This document shows, in pieces, positions 1 to 7,207 of a stretch of DNA of 9,072 nt (its first letter is position 1; the number at the start of each line of letters is the position of its first letter). The DNA comes from Synergistaceae bacterium. GTDB taxonomy: Bacteria; Synergistota; Synergistia; Synergistales; Synergistaceae. The notes beneath the pieces are model-generated. The model was not told the origin of the DNA and ran no database searches. It worked only from the letters and a program-made list of their open reading frames with translations. The stretch is from positions 1 through 9,072 of the forward strand of contig JAQVPO010000039.1 of NCBI GenBank assembly GCA_028702015.1, read 5' to 3'. Made by a program: the position numbers and the translations under genes.

Positions 1-210
1 GCCGCAAAATCCATCGATCAGGCTAAAAAAGATGATGCTCATTACATGGGTCTGATGAAGAAAAAGGGAGTCAAGGTTTATACTTACACAGACAAAGAAC
101 TTGCCCCGATCCAGGAAGCTATTTCTAAGAGCTGGGTGAAACTTGAGGCTAACATGGGCAAGGAGCTTATGAATGAATTCCGCAAGCAGTTTGCCCCTAA
201 GAGCAAATAG
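1..210 (+). CDS. TRAP transporter solute-binding protein, DctP family (3' end only)
   Basis: Frame 1 is open from the first base to TAG at 208-210, giving the last 69 residues of a protein whose start lies outside the window. The segment is Lys-rich and amphipathic. It has a GVKVY strand (about residues 23-27), then a helix with a conserved-looking Trp (SWVKLE, about 51-56) and a GKELMNEF helix near the end. This order (MKKKGVKVY, an acidic/polar turn, then a long helix with Trp and GxELxxxF) is what the C-terminus of periplasmic DctP-type TRAP receptors looks like. Such proteins capture carboxylates or other organic acids and deliver them to a DctQM membrane pair. No DctQ/DctM follows downstream, so those genes, if present, are upstream. 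The family call rests on a short tail only, and the ligand cannot be inferred. Confidence 0.6.
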   Translation, partial: AAKSIDQAKKDDAHYMGLMKKKGVKVYTYTDKELAPIQEAISKSWVKLEANMGKELMNEFRKQFAPKSK

Positions 211-241
211 TTAAAAAAGAATTATAGCTGCAAAGAAAAAG

Positions 242-271
242 GAGAGGCAGGCTCGTTAAGACCTGCCTCTC
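242..271. terminator. Bidirectional hairpin terminator between convergent genes
   Basis: A perfect 10-bp stem, GAGAGGCAGG (242-251) and CCTGCCTCTC (262-271), encloses a 10-base loop. It begins 31 bases after the TRAP gene stop, and its distal arm includes the first base of the opposing gene's stop codon (271-273). Read on the minus strand the stem is followed by a U-rich run (CCTTTTTCTTT), a good intrinsic terminator for the glycosyltransferase operon. Read on the plus strand it is followed by the weaker TATTTATAT. It probably serves both sides. Confidence 0.8.
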
Positions 272-1392
272 TATTTATATCTGTTGAGATATTTGGGGTC
301 TTTAATGATTTTTAGGATATCTTCTGCGGCACAGGGTCTGGAGTATTTTTCAATTCCTTCAGTAAGGTTTTTTAAAACATCTTTATTTTCAAGAATTTCC
401 AAAGCTTCCTCTGATGTTTTGCTGCAGTCTCTCAAGCGTTTTGCAGCATTGCTGCGGCATAGCAGATCCATGTTGAGCTCTTCCTGACCCGGAATGGGTT
501 CCATAAGAAGAAGCGGAAGTTTTGCAGAAAGAGCTTCTGACAAAGAAAGCCCTCCTGGCTTTATCACAGCGAGATCCGAGGCGGAATAGTATTCCTGCAT
601 GTTATCTACGAAAGACATTATCCTGATGTTTTTATTTAAGCTGTATTTTGAAGATAATTTTTTATATAGCGGCATGTTGTTTCCGCAGATAACCAGGGTT
701 TGAATATCTTTTTCCTGAGCAAGGGAGCCAGCTGCATCTATAAGAGGCCCAGCTCCGATCCCCCCTCCTGTTATGAGCACGGTCTTTTGGTCCTGATTAA
801 GGCCGATACGCTCCCTCGCAGCTTTTTTTGAAATCAGGCGGCTGTATTTTTTTGAAACAGGTATTCCTGTGTTGAAAACGTTGTTTATTCCGTCAGCCCT
901 ATACTGTTCAACGGCAGCATCGCTTGCAGTGAATGATGCAGAAAAGATGGGGTTTCTCTGGAACCTGTGAGTAATAAAATCAGTATTTACATAGAAAACA
1001 GGAATACCCAGACGATTCCTTTCAGCAAAAAGAGAGGCCCCGAAATAGTGTGTGAATACAACGGCATCCGCCCCGAAAGATGATACTATTTCTTCGATCC
1101 TGGGCAGATAGATGCTGCATAGAAGCGAGTGGATATTGTCAAATATGGAGGCCTGTAAAGATGTTTTATCTGACCCCCAGTAAAACCTTCCCCATATCCA
1201 CGGCGCATGGCGTGCGATCATAAGATATCCGTTTGATACAGTGCCGCGCAGCCAAAAAGGCAGCACGTCAAGGACATCAAGGCATATTGCAGAATTTTCA
1301 GGATCGCTCTCCAAAAACCATTCTTTTAAATTTTCAGCAGCGGCTTTGTGTCCCGTTCCTTCGGAAGCGTAAAGAAAGGCTATCGATTTCAA
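271..1392 (-). CDS. MGDG-synthase/UgtP-like diacylglycerol glycosyltransferase (GT28 type)
   Basis: This 373-aa protein has the two-domain GT-B layout of monogalactosyldiacylglycerol synthase and UgtP. The N-terminal acceptor domain opens with a strand and a GTGH loop (residues 12-15, followed by KAAAE) and has a TDFxxH motif (137-142). The C-terminal nucleotide-sugar domain has a glycine-rich turn GGGIGAG (209-215), CGNN (236-239), KPGGLSLSEAL (278-288) and PGQEELN (301-307). Family members transfer glucose or galactose from UDP-sugar to diacylglycerol at the cytoplasmic membrane, making glycolipids. The sugar donor cannot be read from the sequence. The start is TTG at 1392-1390, overlapping the upstream DHH gene's TGA in a TTGA; AAGGA lies about 12 bases upstream. 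No other in-frame start fits, and the beta-strand leading into GTGH begins right there. Translation is therefore probably coupled to the upstream gene. Length is normal for the family. Confidence 0.85.
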   Translation of the reverse strand: MKSIAFLYASEGTGHKAAAENLKEWFLESDPENSAICLDVLDVLPFWLRGTVSNGYLMIARHAPWIWGRFYWGSDKTSLQASIFDNIHSLLCSIYLPRIEEIVSSFGADAVVFTHYFGASLFAERNRLGIPVFYVNTDFITHRFQRNPIFSASFTASDAAVEQYRADGINNVFNTGIPVSKKYSRLISKKAARERIGLNQDQKTVLITGGGIGAGPLIDAAGSLAQEKDIQTLVICGNNMPLYKKLSSKYSLNKNIRIMSFVDNMQEYYSASDLAVIKPGGLSLSEALSAKLPLLLMEPIPGQEELNMDLLCRSNAAKRLRDCSKTSEEALEILENKDVLKNLTEGIEKYSRPCAAEDILKIIKDPKYLNRYK

Positions 1393-2399
1393 ATTTTATC
1401 AAGTCCTTTGAATATATCCCCAAGTGTTACATTGGGGGCCTCTGTCCTTTCTTTCTCCTGTTTTATAGCTGCGAGCACGGTCTCGCGTATCTGTTCTTCA
1501 TTGTAGTTGTAGGGGAAATAGAGCGCGGCGGCATCGCCGTGACCGCCTCCTCTTATTTTTTTACCGTCTTTGAGCAGATTGATTATTTTGCCGGCAAGTC
1601 CATCGCGGCTGCGAAGCGAAAGAGCCCAGTCACCGCCGGCCCTTTTGGTTGATACTGCGGCAAGCATCGGAGGATTGGGATCTCTGTCAAGTATCAGACC
1701 GCAGAAATCTGAAACATCACCAAATTCCAGCAGTCCGTCTCCAACAAAAGATAGGTCGTTGCCCGTCCTTAAGATACTGGTTTTTGCCTCCTCAAACCTT
1801 TTTTCCTGACGATCTACAAAATTCTGAGCAGCATTTTGTTCTCCTGGAGTCAGAGCGGCAGAAGGATCGGAGATAAGTCTCATAAGAACGCCCCATGGTC
1901 CACATATCGTTACAAGACCCTGCCAGAGGCGGCTCTCAGGGATTTCTCCAAGCCAGAGATCCCTGTCATTAGTTAGTTTTATCAAAGGTTCGATAGAGAC
2001 AAGAAGCTTTCTTTCCTGTTCATCCAGTGCATGCTTTATGAGCCATTTCCAATATACCATGGCAGCGCAGCATCCCGTGTCGACTACCGCCCACTCTCTG
2101 TTGCCATATCTGTCGAATGTGCTTTTATGGTGGTCAAACACGAAAGGGATCCCTCCTGAAGGGAAGGTCCTGTCTATCTCATCAACCGTATAATCTCTCT
2201 GACAGAAAAGATCAAGAACGAGAAACTTTTGACCCGAACTGAGAGATTCCATTATGGCATTATCGACTTCGCCGTAACCCACGAGGGAAACTTTTACAGG
2301 CAGTCCGGAGCCCCTGTTTGCATACCAGGCAAGAGCTGCAGAGACAACGCCGTCCAGGTCGGTGTGGCTTATTATGTGAAATATATTTTCAGACTGCAT
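1389..2399 (-). CDS. DHH/DHHA1-family phosphoesterase, NrnB-like
   Basis: With the start chosen here the product is 336 aa. The N-terminal DHH domain carries the metal-binding motifs SHTDLDG (residues 11-17), LDL (62-64), DHHKS (89-93) and an NDRD acidic segment (144-147). The C-terminal DHHA1 domain carries GGGHGDAAAL (284-293), which binds the nucleotide substrate in this superfamily. Known relatives are Mn-dependent hydrolases of short oligoribonucleotides, pAp or cyclic dinucleotides. The HTDLDG opening and the absence of PAS, GGDEF or CBS domains resemble B. subtilis NrnB more than GdpP or RecJ. The exact substrate is inference. Start choice: a TTG at 2417 is possible, but ATG at 2399 sits 8 bases after a GGGAGG site and leaves the motif-bearing first strand intact. 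It is the first gene of a two-gene operon and overlaps the glycosyltransferase start by 4 bases. Confidence 0.85.
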   Translation of the reverse strand: MQSENIFHIISHTDLDGVVSAALAWYANRGSGLPVKVSLVGYGEVDNAIMESLSSGQKFLVLDLFCQRDYTVDEIDRTFPSGGIPFVFDHHKSTFDRYGNREWAVVDTGCCAAMVYWKWLIKHALDEQERKLLVSIEPLIKLTNDRDLWLGEIPESRLWQGLVTICGPWGVLMRLISDPSAALTPGEQNAAQNFVDRQEKRFEEAKTSILRTGNDLSFVGDGLLEFGDVSDFCGLILDRDPNPPMLAAVSTKRAGGDWALSLRSRDGLAGKIINLLKDGKKIRGGGHGDAAALYFPYNYNEEQIRETVLAAIKQEKERTEAPNVTLGDIFKGLDKI

Positions 2400-2407
2400 T
2401 GACCGTT

Positions 2408-2413
2408 CCTCCC
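2408..2413 (-). promoter_or_regulatory. Ribosome binding site deciding the DHH gene start
   Basis: On the minus strand this reads GGGAGG and is followed after 8 bases by ATG (2399-2397). The upstream TTG at 2417 overlaps or precedes this site, so the ATG is the better start and the product is six residues shorter than the longest open frame. Confidence 0.75.
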
Positions 2414-2478
2414 ACAAGAGGCGAATTAAAACATAATTTTACAGCATCGTGATCTAAAAAGACATCAGAATCGCTTTA

Positions 2479-2507
2479 TTGCGGCCCAATTGGGCTCAGG
2501 TTATAAT
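2479..2507 (+). promoter_or_regulatory. Sigma-70/SigA-type promoter of the ppx-nptA-phoU operon
   Basis: TTGCGG (2479-2484), a 17-base spacer and a perfect TATAAT (2502-2507) form a good housekeeping promoter. Transcription would start near 2514, leaving a leader of about 40 bases before the ppx start at 2556. No other promoter is seen between the three downstream genes, so it probably drives all of them. The spacer contains a perfect palindrome, listed separately. Confidence 0.7.
2484..2495. repeat. Perfect 12-bp palindrome GCCCAATTGGGC, candidate operator
   Basis: The 12 bases are exactly self-complementary and overlap the last base of the -35 box and most of the promoter spacer. A dimeric repressor bound here would block RNA polymerase. 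Whether any protein binds it is inference, and the regulator is not encoded in the window. Confidence 0.4.
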
Positions 2508-2555
2508 CAAACTGAAGCGTTGCAGAGATGATAGATCCCAAAAGGAGCAGGAAGA

Positions 2556-3488
2556 ATGACAAAGGCAGTAATTGATATCGGCACAAACTCAGTAAAATAC
2601 CTTCTTGCGGAGATGGACCAGGCAAAGAACTTTATTTCAGTAAAGGACATAGTAAGTATAACGAGGTTAGGGCAAGGACTGAGAAAGGAAGGGCGTATCA
2701 ATCCACCAGCATTCAGCAGGACTGCCGAGGCTGTTGCCGAGTTCGTTCTTGATGCAAGAAACAATGGAGCAGACGAAATTCGTATAGTTGGCACAATGGC
2801 CCTTCGTACCGCATCCAATGCCGAAGATTTTTCAGATGAGGTTATGAAGCTTACGGGGATAGAGATGAAAGTCATTTCGGGTAAAGAGGAAGCGGCACTT
2901 TCTTTTTCAGGAGCTGTATCAGGCTTCGATCTAAGAAATGTTAAGAGTTTTTGTACTTTTGACATCGGCGGCGGAAGCACGGAGCTGGTTTTTGCAGAAA
3001 AAGGGAAGATCATTTCAAGTGTCAGTATTGAAACGGGAGCGCTTTTGCTTACAGAAAAAAATCTTTCAATGGATAAAGTCCTTAAGAAAGATATGGAAAG
3101 GGCTGAGGATGAATTAAATCAGCTTTTTGACAGCGTAAAGCTTCCTTTTAGTATAGGTATGATCATTGGGATCGGAGGAAATGTTACAAGCATGGCATCT
3201 GTTTTCAGAAAGCTTTCTGAATATGATCCTGAAAAGGTACACGGAACAGAACTGCCGGAAGAGGAAGTCGAAAGGCAGATCAAGGAATATTCAGCTAAAA
3301 GCCTTAGAGAAAGACAGGAAATACCGGGACTTGACCCAAAGAGGGCTGAGATAATACTTGCAGGCGCATGTATTCTGAAATATATAATGAAATTTTGCGG
3401 CAGCCATAAAATAATTGTCAGCGACAGAGGTCTGAGGCACGGCATTTTATACAGTATGGCTGAAAGAAGAGAATATTATAGGAAATAG
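2556..3488 (+). CDS. ppx: Exopolyphosphatase / pppGpp phosphohydrolase, Ppx/GppA family
   Basis: This 310-aa protein has the actin-like ATPase fold signature of the Ppx/GppA family: DIGTNS (residues 7-12, phosphate 1 loop), GTMALR (79-84), ISGKEEA (107-113, containing the catalytic Glu), DIGGGSTEL (136-144, phosphate 2 loop), GIGGN (205-209) and SDRGLRHGIL (289-298). It lacks the C-terminal HD-like domain of E. coli Ppx (513 aa), so it is the short two-domain form common in many bacteria. Members remove terminal phosphates from polyphosphate and/or hydrolyse pppGpp; sequence alone does not separate the two, and the neighbouring Pi transporter and PhoU favour polyphosphate. The start is ATG with GGAG (2544-2547) 8 bases upstream, following a strong promoter. 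The next gene starts 35 bases after the stop with no terminator between them, so the three genes form one operon. Confidence 0.9.
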   Translation: MTKAVIDIGTNSVKYLLAEMDQAKNFISVKDIVSITRLGQGLRKEGRINPPAFSRTAEAVAEFVLDARNNGADEIRIVGTMALRTASNAEDFSDEVMKLTGIEMKVISGKEEAALSFSGAVSGFDLRNVKSFCTFDIGGGSTELVFAEKGKIISSVSIETGALLLTEKNLSMDKVLKKDMERAEDELNQLFDSVKLPFSIGMIIGIGGNVTSMASVFRKLSEYDPEKVHGTELPEEEVERQIKEYSAKSLRERQEIPGLDPKRAEIILAGACILKYIMKFCGSHKIIVSDRGLRHGILYSMAERREYYRK

Positions 3489-3523
3489 AGTTTAATAAAT
3501 AGAAGAGTTTTTCGAGACTGGGG

Positions 3524-5182
3524 GTGTGTGAGACGGAAGCGATAGACAGTTTTGTGCGCATAATAGGCGGTCTCGCACTCTTCCTTTACGGTGCTCAGGA
3601 AAGTTCCCGTTTTTTCAGGCAGGATATCAGCGGGGATTTAAGAGCAGGCTTAAAAGAAGGGATCGGCAGGCTTACAAGAAATAAGCGGAGATCTTTTCTC
3701 TTTGGAGCTATGCTTGCTGCTGTGGCACAAAGCAGTGCTATCGCTATCTCTTTCGGTATCGGTTTTGTAGATGCAGGGATACTTTCGCTTGCAGATTCAC
3801 TGCTGATGATAATGGGGGCAAGCCTGGGAGGGACGATGGTCTCCATTCTCCTCAGTTTCAATATCTTTGATTACGCTCCAGTCCTTTTTGCAGGAGCCTT
3901 TTTTTTCAGCAAGCTCGGCAACAGGAAAGTGCGCCTTATTGCAGGAGTATTAAGGTGCATCACGATAATTTTCCTGGGAATGATGTTTTTAAGAATGGGA
4001 GCCGGCTCGCTCTTTGAAGACGCAAGGGCCAGGGAGATAGCTTTGTCCTGGTCATCTTCTCCCTTGCTGATGGGAGCAGCGGCATTTGCCTTTGCTGTGA
4101 TCTTTCAAAGCAGGTCAGCGATAATAGGTCTTGGGATAGCCTTGGCCGTTTCGGATGCGCTTCCTGCGGCATCAGCTTTGCCGATGGCCCTGGGCGCTCA
4201 TTTTGGGGCATCTCTTATCGCTGTCATATCAAGCTTCGGAGGCAGGCTGAGCGCCAGGAGGATGGGATTCTGTGCATTTATTTACTATCTTGCTGGCTCA
4301 GCTGCCTTTATTTTTTTGATACAGCCTGTCCACAGACTTTTAGCGGCCGCTGGCTGCAGTGTAGTCCAGGAGCTGGTTTTCGGTCAGATAATGATCGCTT
4401 TGTTCAATATAATGATTTTCCTGCCTTTCCCTTCTTTGCTCAGCGGTCTTTCCGTACGCATGATCCAGTCTTCCGGAGAATTGGATCAAACAATGTATAT
4501 TGAGGATGAACTCCTTTCAGTCCCTTCCGTGGCAGTCCTGCTCCTTTCGAGGGAAATGGCAAGGCTTTCCAATTACCTTGAGGCCTATCTGCAGATGCTG
4601 ATGATACCCTCAGAGAGGAACGCGTTTCTTTTTAAAAAGCTTCCGGCCGCTATTGAAGAGCTCAGTGATTCATGCCAGGACTATTCCTACAGAATAAGCG
4701 TGACGGGAGAAGATACGAAACTGCAGAACAAATTTGTATCGGTCAGCAGGACGATGTCGATACTCCGTTCCATGTCAAAAACACTTTGCGGTGAGATAAG
4801 CGAGATACTTTCAGATGAAGCAGCTCATTATACTCTGCAGGAAAGGGCTGGCATTGATCTCTGGAACGAATGGTCTGGGCTTTCGGGAAAAATAATGCGC
4901 ATAAGCCTAAGGGCTTTTGTAATAGGGGAAAAGGGACTTATAGAGCAGACCAGGGCGCTTGAAAGAGAATATAGTGAAGTATGCAGGAAAATAAGGGATC
5001 AGATAACCATCAGTTATTCTTACGGCAGAGATATTTCAAAGGCGATCAGAGTAATATCATTGATGCAGGCCTTCCTTGGGATGTCGAAGATACTGGCGGA
5101 AGACGAAGAATTACATAGAATGCCAACCAGCACAGCCCCATGTGAAGAATACCAATTTGGAAGGGATGGTATGGATGTCTGA
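3524..5182 (+). CDS. Na+/Pi-cotransporter-family protein with C-terminal PhoU-like domain
   Basis: This 552-aa protein has a hydrophobic part (about residues 8-310) with the duplicated Na/Pi-cotransporter signature. The first unit has a GGLALFLYG opening (15-23), AQSSAIA (68-74) and GASLGGT (98-104). The second has FQSRSAI (194-200) and GAHFGAS (224-230). The cytoplasmic C-terminal region (about 330-525) is a helical PhoU-like domain, as in NptA/YjbB-type bacterial members. These move phosphate across the inner membrane, and E. coli YjbB has been linked to Pi export. Both signature motifs deviate from the usual QSSSA and GANxGTT: the first has Ala for the third Ser, the second has Arg in place of the second Ser. 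The start is GTG at 3524; the preceding G-rich stretch is a weak ribosome site. GTG at 3554 is a poorer alternative because it would remove ten residues and has no ribosome site. The gene sits between ppx and phoU and overlaps phoU by 8 bases. Confidence 0.85.
   Translation: MCETEAIDSFVRIIGGLALFLYGAQESSRFFRQDISGDLRAGLKEGIGRLTRNKRRSFLFGAMLAAVAQSSAIAISFGIGFVDAGILSLADSLLMIMGASLGGTMVSILLSFNIFDYAPVLFAGAFFFSKLGNRKVRLIAGVLRCITIIFLGMMFLRMGAGSLFEDARAREIALSWSSSPLLMGAAAFAFAVIFQSRSAIIGLGIALAVSDALPAASALPMALGAHFGASLIAVISSFGGRLSARRMGFCAFIYYLAGSAAFIFLIQPVHRLLAAAGCSVVQELVFGQIMIALFNIMIFLPFPSLLSGLSVRMIQSSGELDQTMYIEDELLSVPSVAVLLLSREMARLSNYLEAYLQMLMIPSERNAFLFKKLPAAIEELSDSCQDYSYRISVTGEDTKLQNKFVSVSRTMSILRSMSKTLCGEISEILSDEAAHYTLQERAGIDLWNEWSGLSGKIMRISLRAFVIGEKGLIEQTRALEREYSEVCRKIRDQITISYSYGRDISKAIRVISLMQAFLGMSKILAEDEELHRMPTSTAPCEEYQFGRDGMDV
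5159..5165 (+). promoter_or_regulatory. Ribosome binding site deciding the phoU start
   Basis: GGAAGGG lies inside the end of the transporter gene, 9 bases before ATG 5175. The in-frame ATG at 5166 directly abuts this site and the ATG at 5076 lies far upstream within the transporter, so 5175 is the likely start. Confidence 0.65.
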
Positions 5183-5915
5183 GAAAAAGAATGAGGATAA
5201 AAATCAGAATAGCGTTCAGAATTATCTTTATGCCTCTGATAAAGAAAGGCTTCAGGGGCTTGTGAAAGACATGTCAGATAATGCTGCAGCCTCTATTGAA
5301 AAAGCTGTGCATGCACTTAAAACAAAAAACATTGAGCTGGCCCAGAAAGTTATAGATGGAGACGATCTTATAGACGAAAAGGAAGAGCAGGTAGATCAGG
5401 AGTGTCTTTATTCGATCGCGATGAGGCAGCCGGTAAGAGAGGATCTCCGTTTTGTATATTCAGTGATGAAGATCATAGTTGATCTTGAAAGAATAGGAGA
5501 CCAGTCTGTCAATATTGCGATGAATGTTATGGATATTCCGAAGGGCTTTAGTTTTCCAGAAGAGATCGTACCTCTTGCGGAAGACAGGGCAGCAGAAAAT
5601 ATCGGGATGATACAAGAGGTCATGAAAGCTTTTGCGGGAGAAGATGAAACCGTTATCTGCAGGGCAAGGGAGCGCAGAAAGAAGATCAAAGACCTGAGAA
5701 GAAAAGCTGTATCAGAGCTTGATGACCTTTTAGAGTCCGACACCATGTATGATAGTGATAAATTTAGGCTCTTCTGCACGGCGATACTTGTTCTGAGACA
5801 TCTCTCACGTATTTCTGATCATGCGCTGAACCTTGCAGAGAGGGTCTCCTTTATAGCTACGGGGATATCACCGCTAACACTTAAAAGGGCACAGGAAAAA
5901 ATTGACAGACTGTAA
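5175..5915 (+). CDS. phoU: PhoU-family phosphate regulatory protein
   Basis: This 246-aa, all-helical cytoplasmic protein has the two-repeat PhoU architecture. Repeat 1 (about residues 25-125) ends in the metal-binding motif DLERIGDQSVNIA (103-115). Repeat 2 (about 135-230) ends in LSRISDHALNLAE (210-222). PhoU proteins form dimers with metal clusters and hold phosphate uptake and Pho signalling in check when Pi is plentiful. In repeat 2 the usual Glu of ERIxDH is Ser (211), so the second metal site looks weakened. A polar, Lys/Asn-rich N-terminal extension of about 20 residues precedes the first repeat. The ATG at 5175 overlaps the transporter's last 8 bases, so translation is probably coupled. 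No PstSCAB or PhoR/PhoB lies in the window, so its partner here is more likely the NptA-like transporter than a Pst system. That link is inference. Confidence 0.88.
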   Translation: MSEKKNEDKNQNSVQNYLYASDKERLQGLVKDMSDNAAASIEKAVHALKTKNIELAQKVIDGDDLIDEKEEQVDQECLYSIAMRQPVREDLRFVYSVMKIIVDLERIGDQSVNIAMNVMDIPKGFSFPEEIVPLAEDRAAENIGMIQEVMKAFAGEDETVICRARERRKKIKDLRRKAVSELDDLLESDTMYDSDKFRLFCTAILVLRHLSRISDHALNLAERVSFIATGISPLTLKRAQEKIDRL

Positions 5916-5917
5916 TT

Positions 5918-7207
5918 TCAGCGGCCAAAGAGGGCTGAATCGCCCTTGAGCCATTTAAAAAGCTTTTTTAAAAATATCGCGGCTATGATGCATCCAAAGA
6001 TATCTCCTACTGGAAAAGACATCCAGATCCCCCATATGCCGTAAAAACGCGGTAGGATTATAAGAGGCAGAAAAAGGAAAACGGCGTGACGGAAAATGGA
6101 GAGGGTTATGGCCTCTCTTGCCTTTCCAAGCCCCAGCAGGGCTGAGTTTGTTATTATCGTAACACCCATGAAGATTATCCCGATATAGGCTATCCTCATT
6201 CCTGGAACTCCAATAGCCAGCAGGTCAGGATCATCATTGAAGAGCAGGATCATCTCTTTTGCGAAGGTCTCCGCTGTTGCAAAACTGAAAATATACAAAG
6301 AGGTCACCATGAATATCGCATATTTTATTGCCTTTATCACCCTGTCAGGCTTTCCTGCACCGTAATTGTATCCTATCACTGGCTGGACAGCCTCGCCTAT
6401 TGCAAGGGCAGGAAGAAAAAGTATTGAGTCAAGGCTGAGGAAAACTCCCATTGCGGAGAGGCCGATATCACCGCCGTATTTCTTTACCATATTGTTCATC
6501 AAAGTCATATAGAAGACAAAAGATAATTCTGTTATAAAAGGAGAACTTCCTACTGCGCATATTTTTTTGATCACCTTGATCTTAAGTCTGATTAGGAAAG
6601 GAAGCTTTATTCTCAGGGGGCTTGATCCTGAATAGAAGAACATCAGCCCGCAGACCGTTGCGGCTCCCTGTGAGAGAACTGTCCCCAAAGCTGCCCCTTC
6701 TACCCCCATATTCATTTTTACTATAAAGAGGGCATCAAGCAGGATGTTCGAGAAAGCCCCTAGTATCTGTGTTGCCATTGCGTAACGTGGGTTTCCGCAG
6801 GCTCTTATTAGGGAATTGATGCCGTGCCCCATAAGCGCCAGGGGACCTCCAATAAGTATTACCCTCAGATAATTTCTTGAAAGAGGCAGGATCTCTTCAC
6901 CTGCGCCGGATAGCTTAAGCAGAAAATCTACTCCGTATATACTGAGGCCCATCCCTGCAAAGCCGACAACAGCAAGTAGGGCCAGTGTATGGGCAAGAGC
7001 CTGTTCAGCCGGGCGCTGTTTTCTTGCTCCCCTCAATATTGCCACCCGGGAGGCCCCGCCTATTCCTATGAGAAGAGAAAAGGAAAACATTAACAGCATC
7101 ACGGGAAAAGAGAGAGTGATCGCTGCCAGTCCGTTTGTTCCTATGTATCGTCCTACAAAAATCCTGTCAACAATGTTGTATATAGCGCCGGCTATCATTC
7201 CTACCAT
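5918..7207 (-). CDS. MATE-family multidrug/metabolite efflux transporter
   Basis: From the first ATG this is a 429-aa, highly hydrophobic polytopic membrane protein. The opening has the MATE hallmark ALYNIVDRIFVG-like helix (here AIYNIVDRIFVGRYIG, residues 8-23), then LSFPVMLLMF (32-41) and a GIGGASRVAILRG loop (48-60). A mid-protein FLPALAIGEAVQPVIGYNYGAG-like segment and GLGKAREA near the C-terminal third are typical of the bacterial DinF/MepA-like subgroup. These antiporters export cationic compounds or metabolites using a Na+ or H+ gradient; the substrate is unknown. The coding frame continues upstream of this ATG with family-like sequence, and the ATG has no ribosome site, so the true N-terminus probably lies about 30 codons further up (see 7208-7297). 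The stop is 2 bases from the phoU stop on the opposite strand, with no obvious terminator. Confidence 0.88.
   Translation of the reverse strand: MVGMIAGAIYNIVDRIFVGRYIGTNGLAAITLSFPVMLLMFSFSLLIGIGGASRVAILRGARKQRPAEQALAHTLALLAVVGFAGMGLSIYGVDFLLKLSGAGEEILPLSRNYLRVILIGGPLALMGHGINSLIRACGNPRYAMATQILGAFSNILLDALFIVKMNMGVEGAALGTVLSQGAATVCGLMFFYSGSSPLRIKLPFLIRLKIKVIKKICAVGSSPFITELSFVFYMTLMNNMVKKYGGDIGLSAMGVFLSLDSILFLPALAIGEAVQPVIGYNYGAGKPDRVIKAIKYAIFMVTSLYIFSFATAETFAKEMILLFNDDPDLLAIGVPGMRIAYIGIIFMGVTIITNSALLGLGKAREAITLSIFRHAVFLFLPLIILPRFYGIWGIWMSFPVGDIFGCIIAAIFLKKLFKWLKGDSALFGR

Noticed and set aside
2400..2417. Longer DHH protein starting at TTG 2417
   Set aside because: This would place the start before the GGGAGG ribosome site that fits ATG 2399 at 8-base spacing, and the extra residues (MWEERS) match nothing in the family.
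2436..2465. Minus-strand promoter for the DHH operon around a TAAAAT at 2441-2436
   Set aside because: The hexamer at the right distance (TGTCTT) does not resemble a -35 box. A promoter must exist nearby, but I cannot place it.
5076..5174. Longer PhoU protein starting at ATG 5076 or 5166
   Set aside because: The first would lie deep inside the transporter gene with no ribosome site; the second directly abuts GGAAGGG. ATG 5175 has correct spacing.
5925..5975. Terminator for the phosphate operon inside the MATE 3' end
   Set aside because: The AGGGC/GCCCT stem is only 5 bp and the T-run is about 15 bases away, so it does not meet the usual intrinsic-terminator layout.
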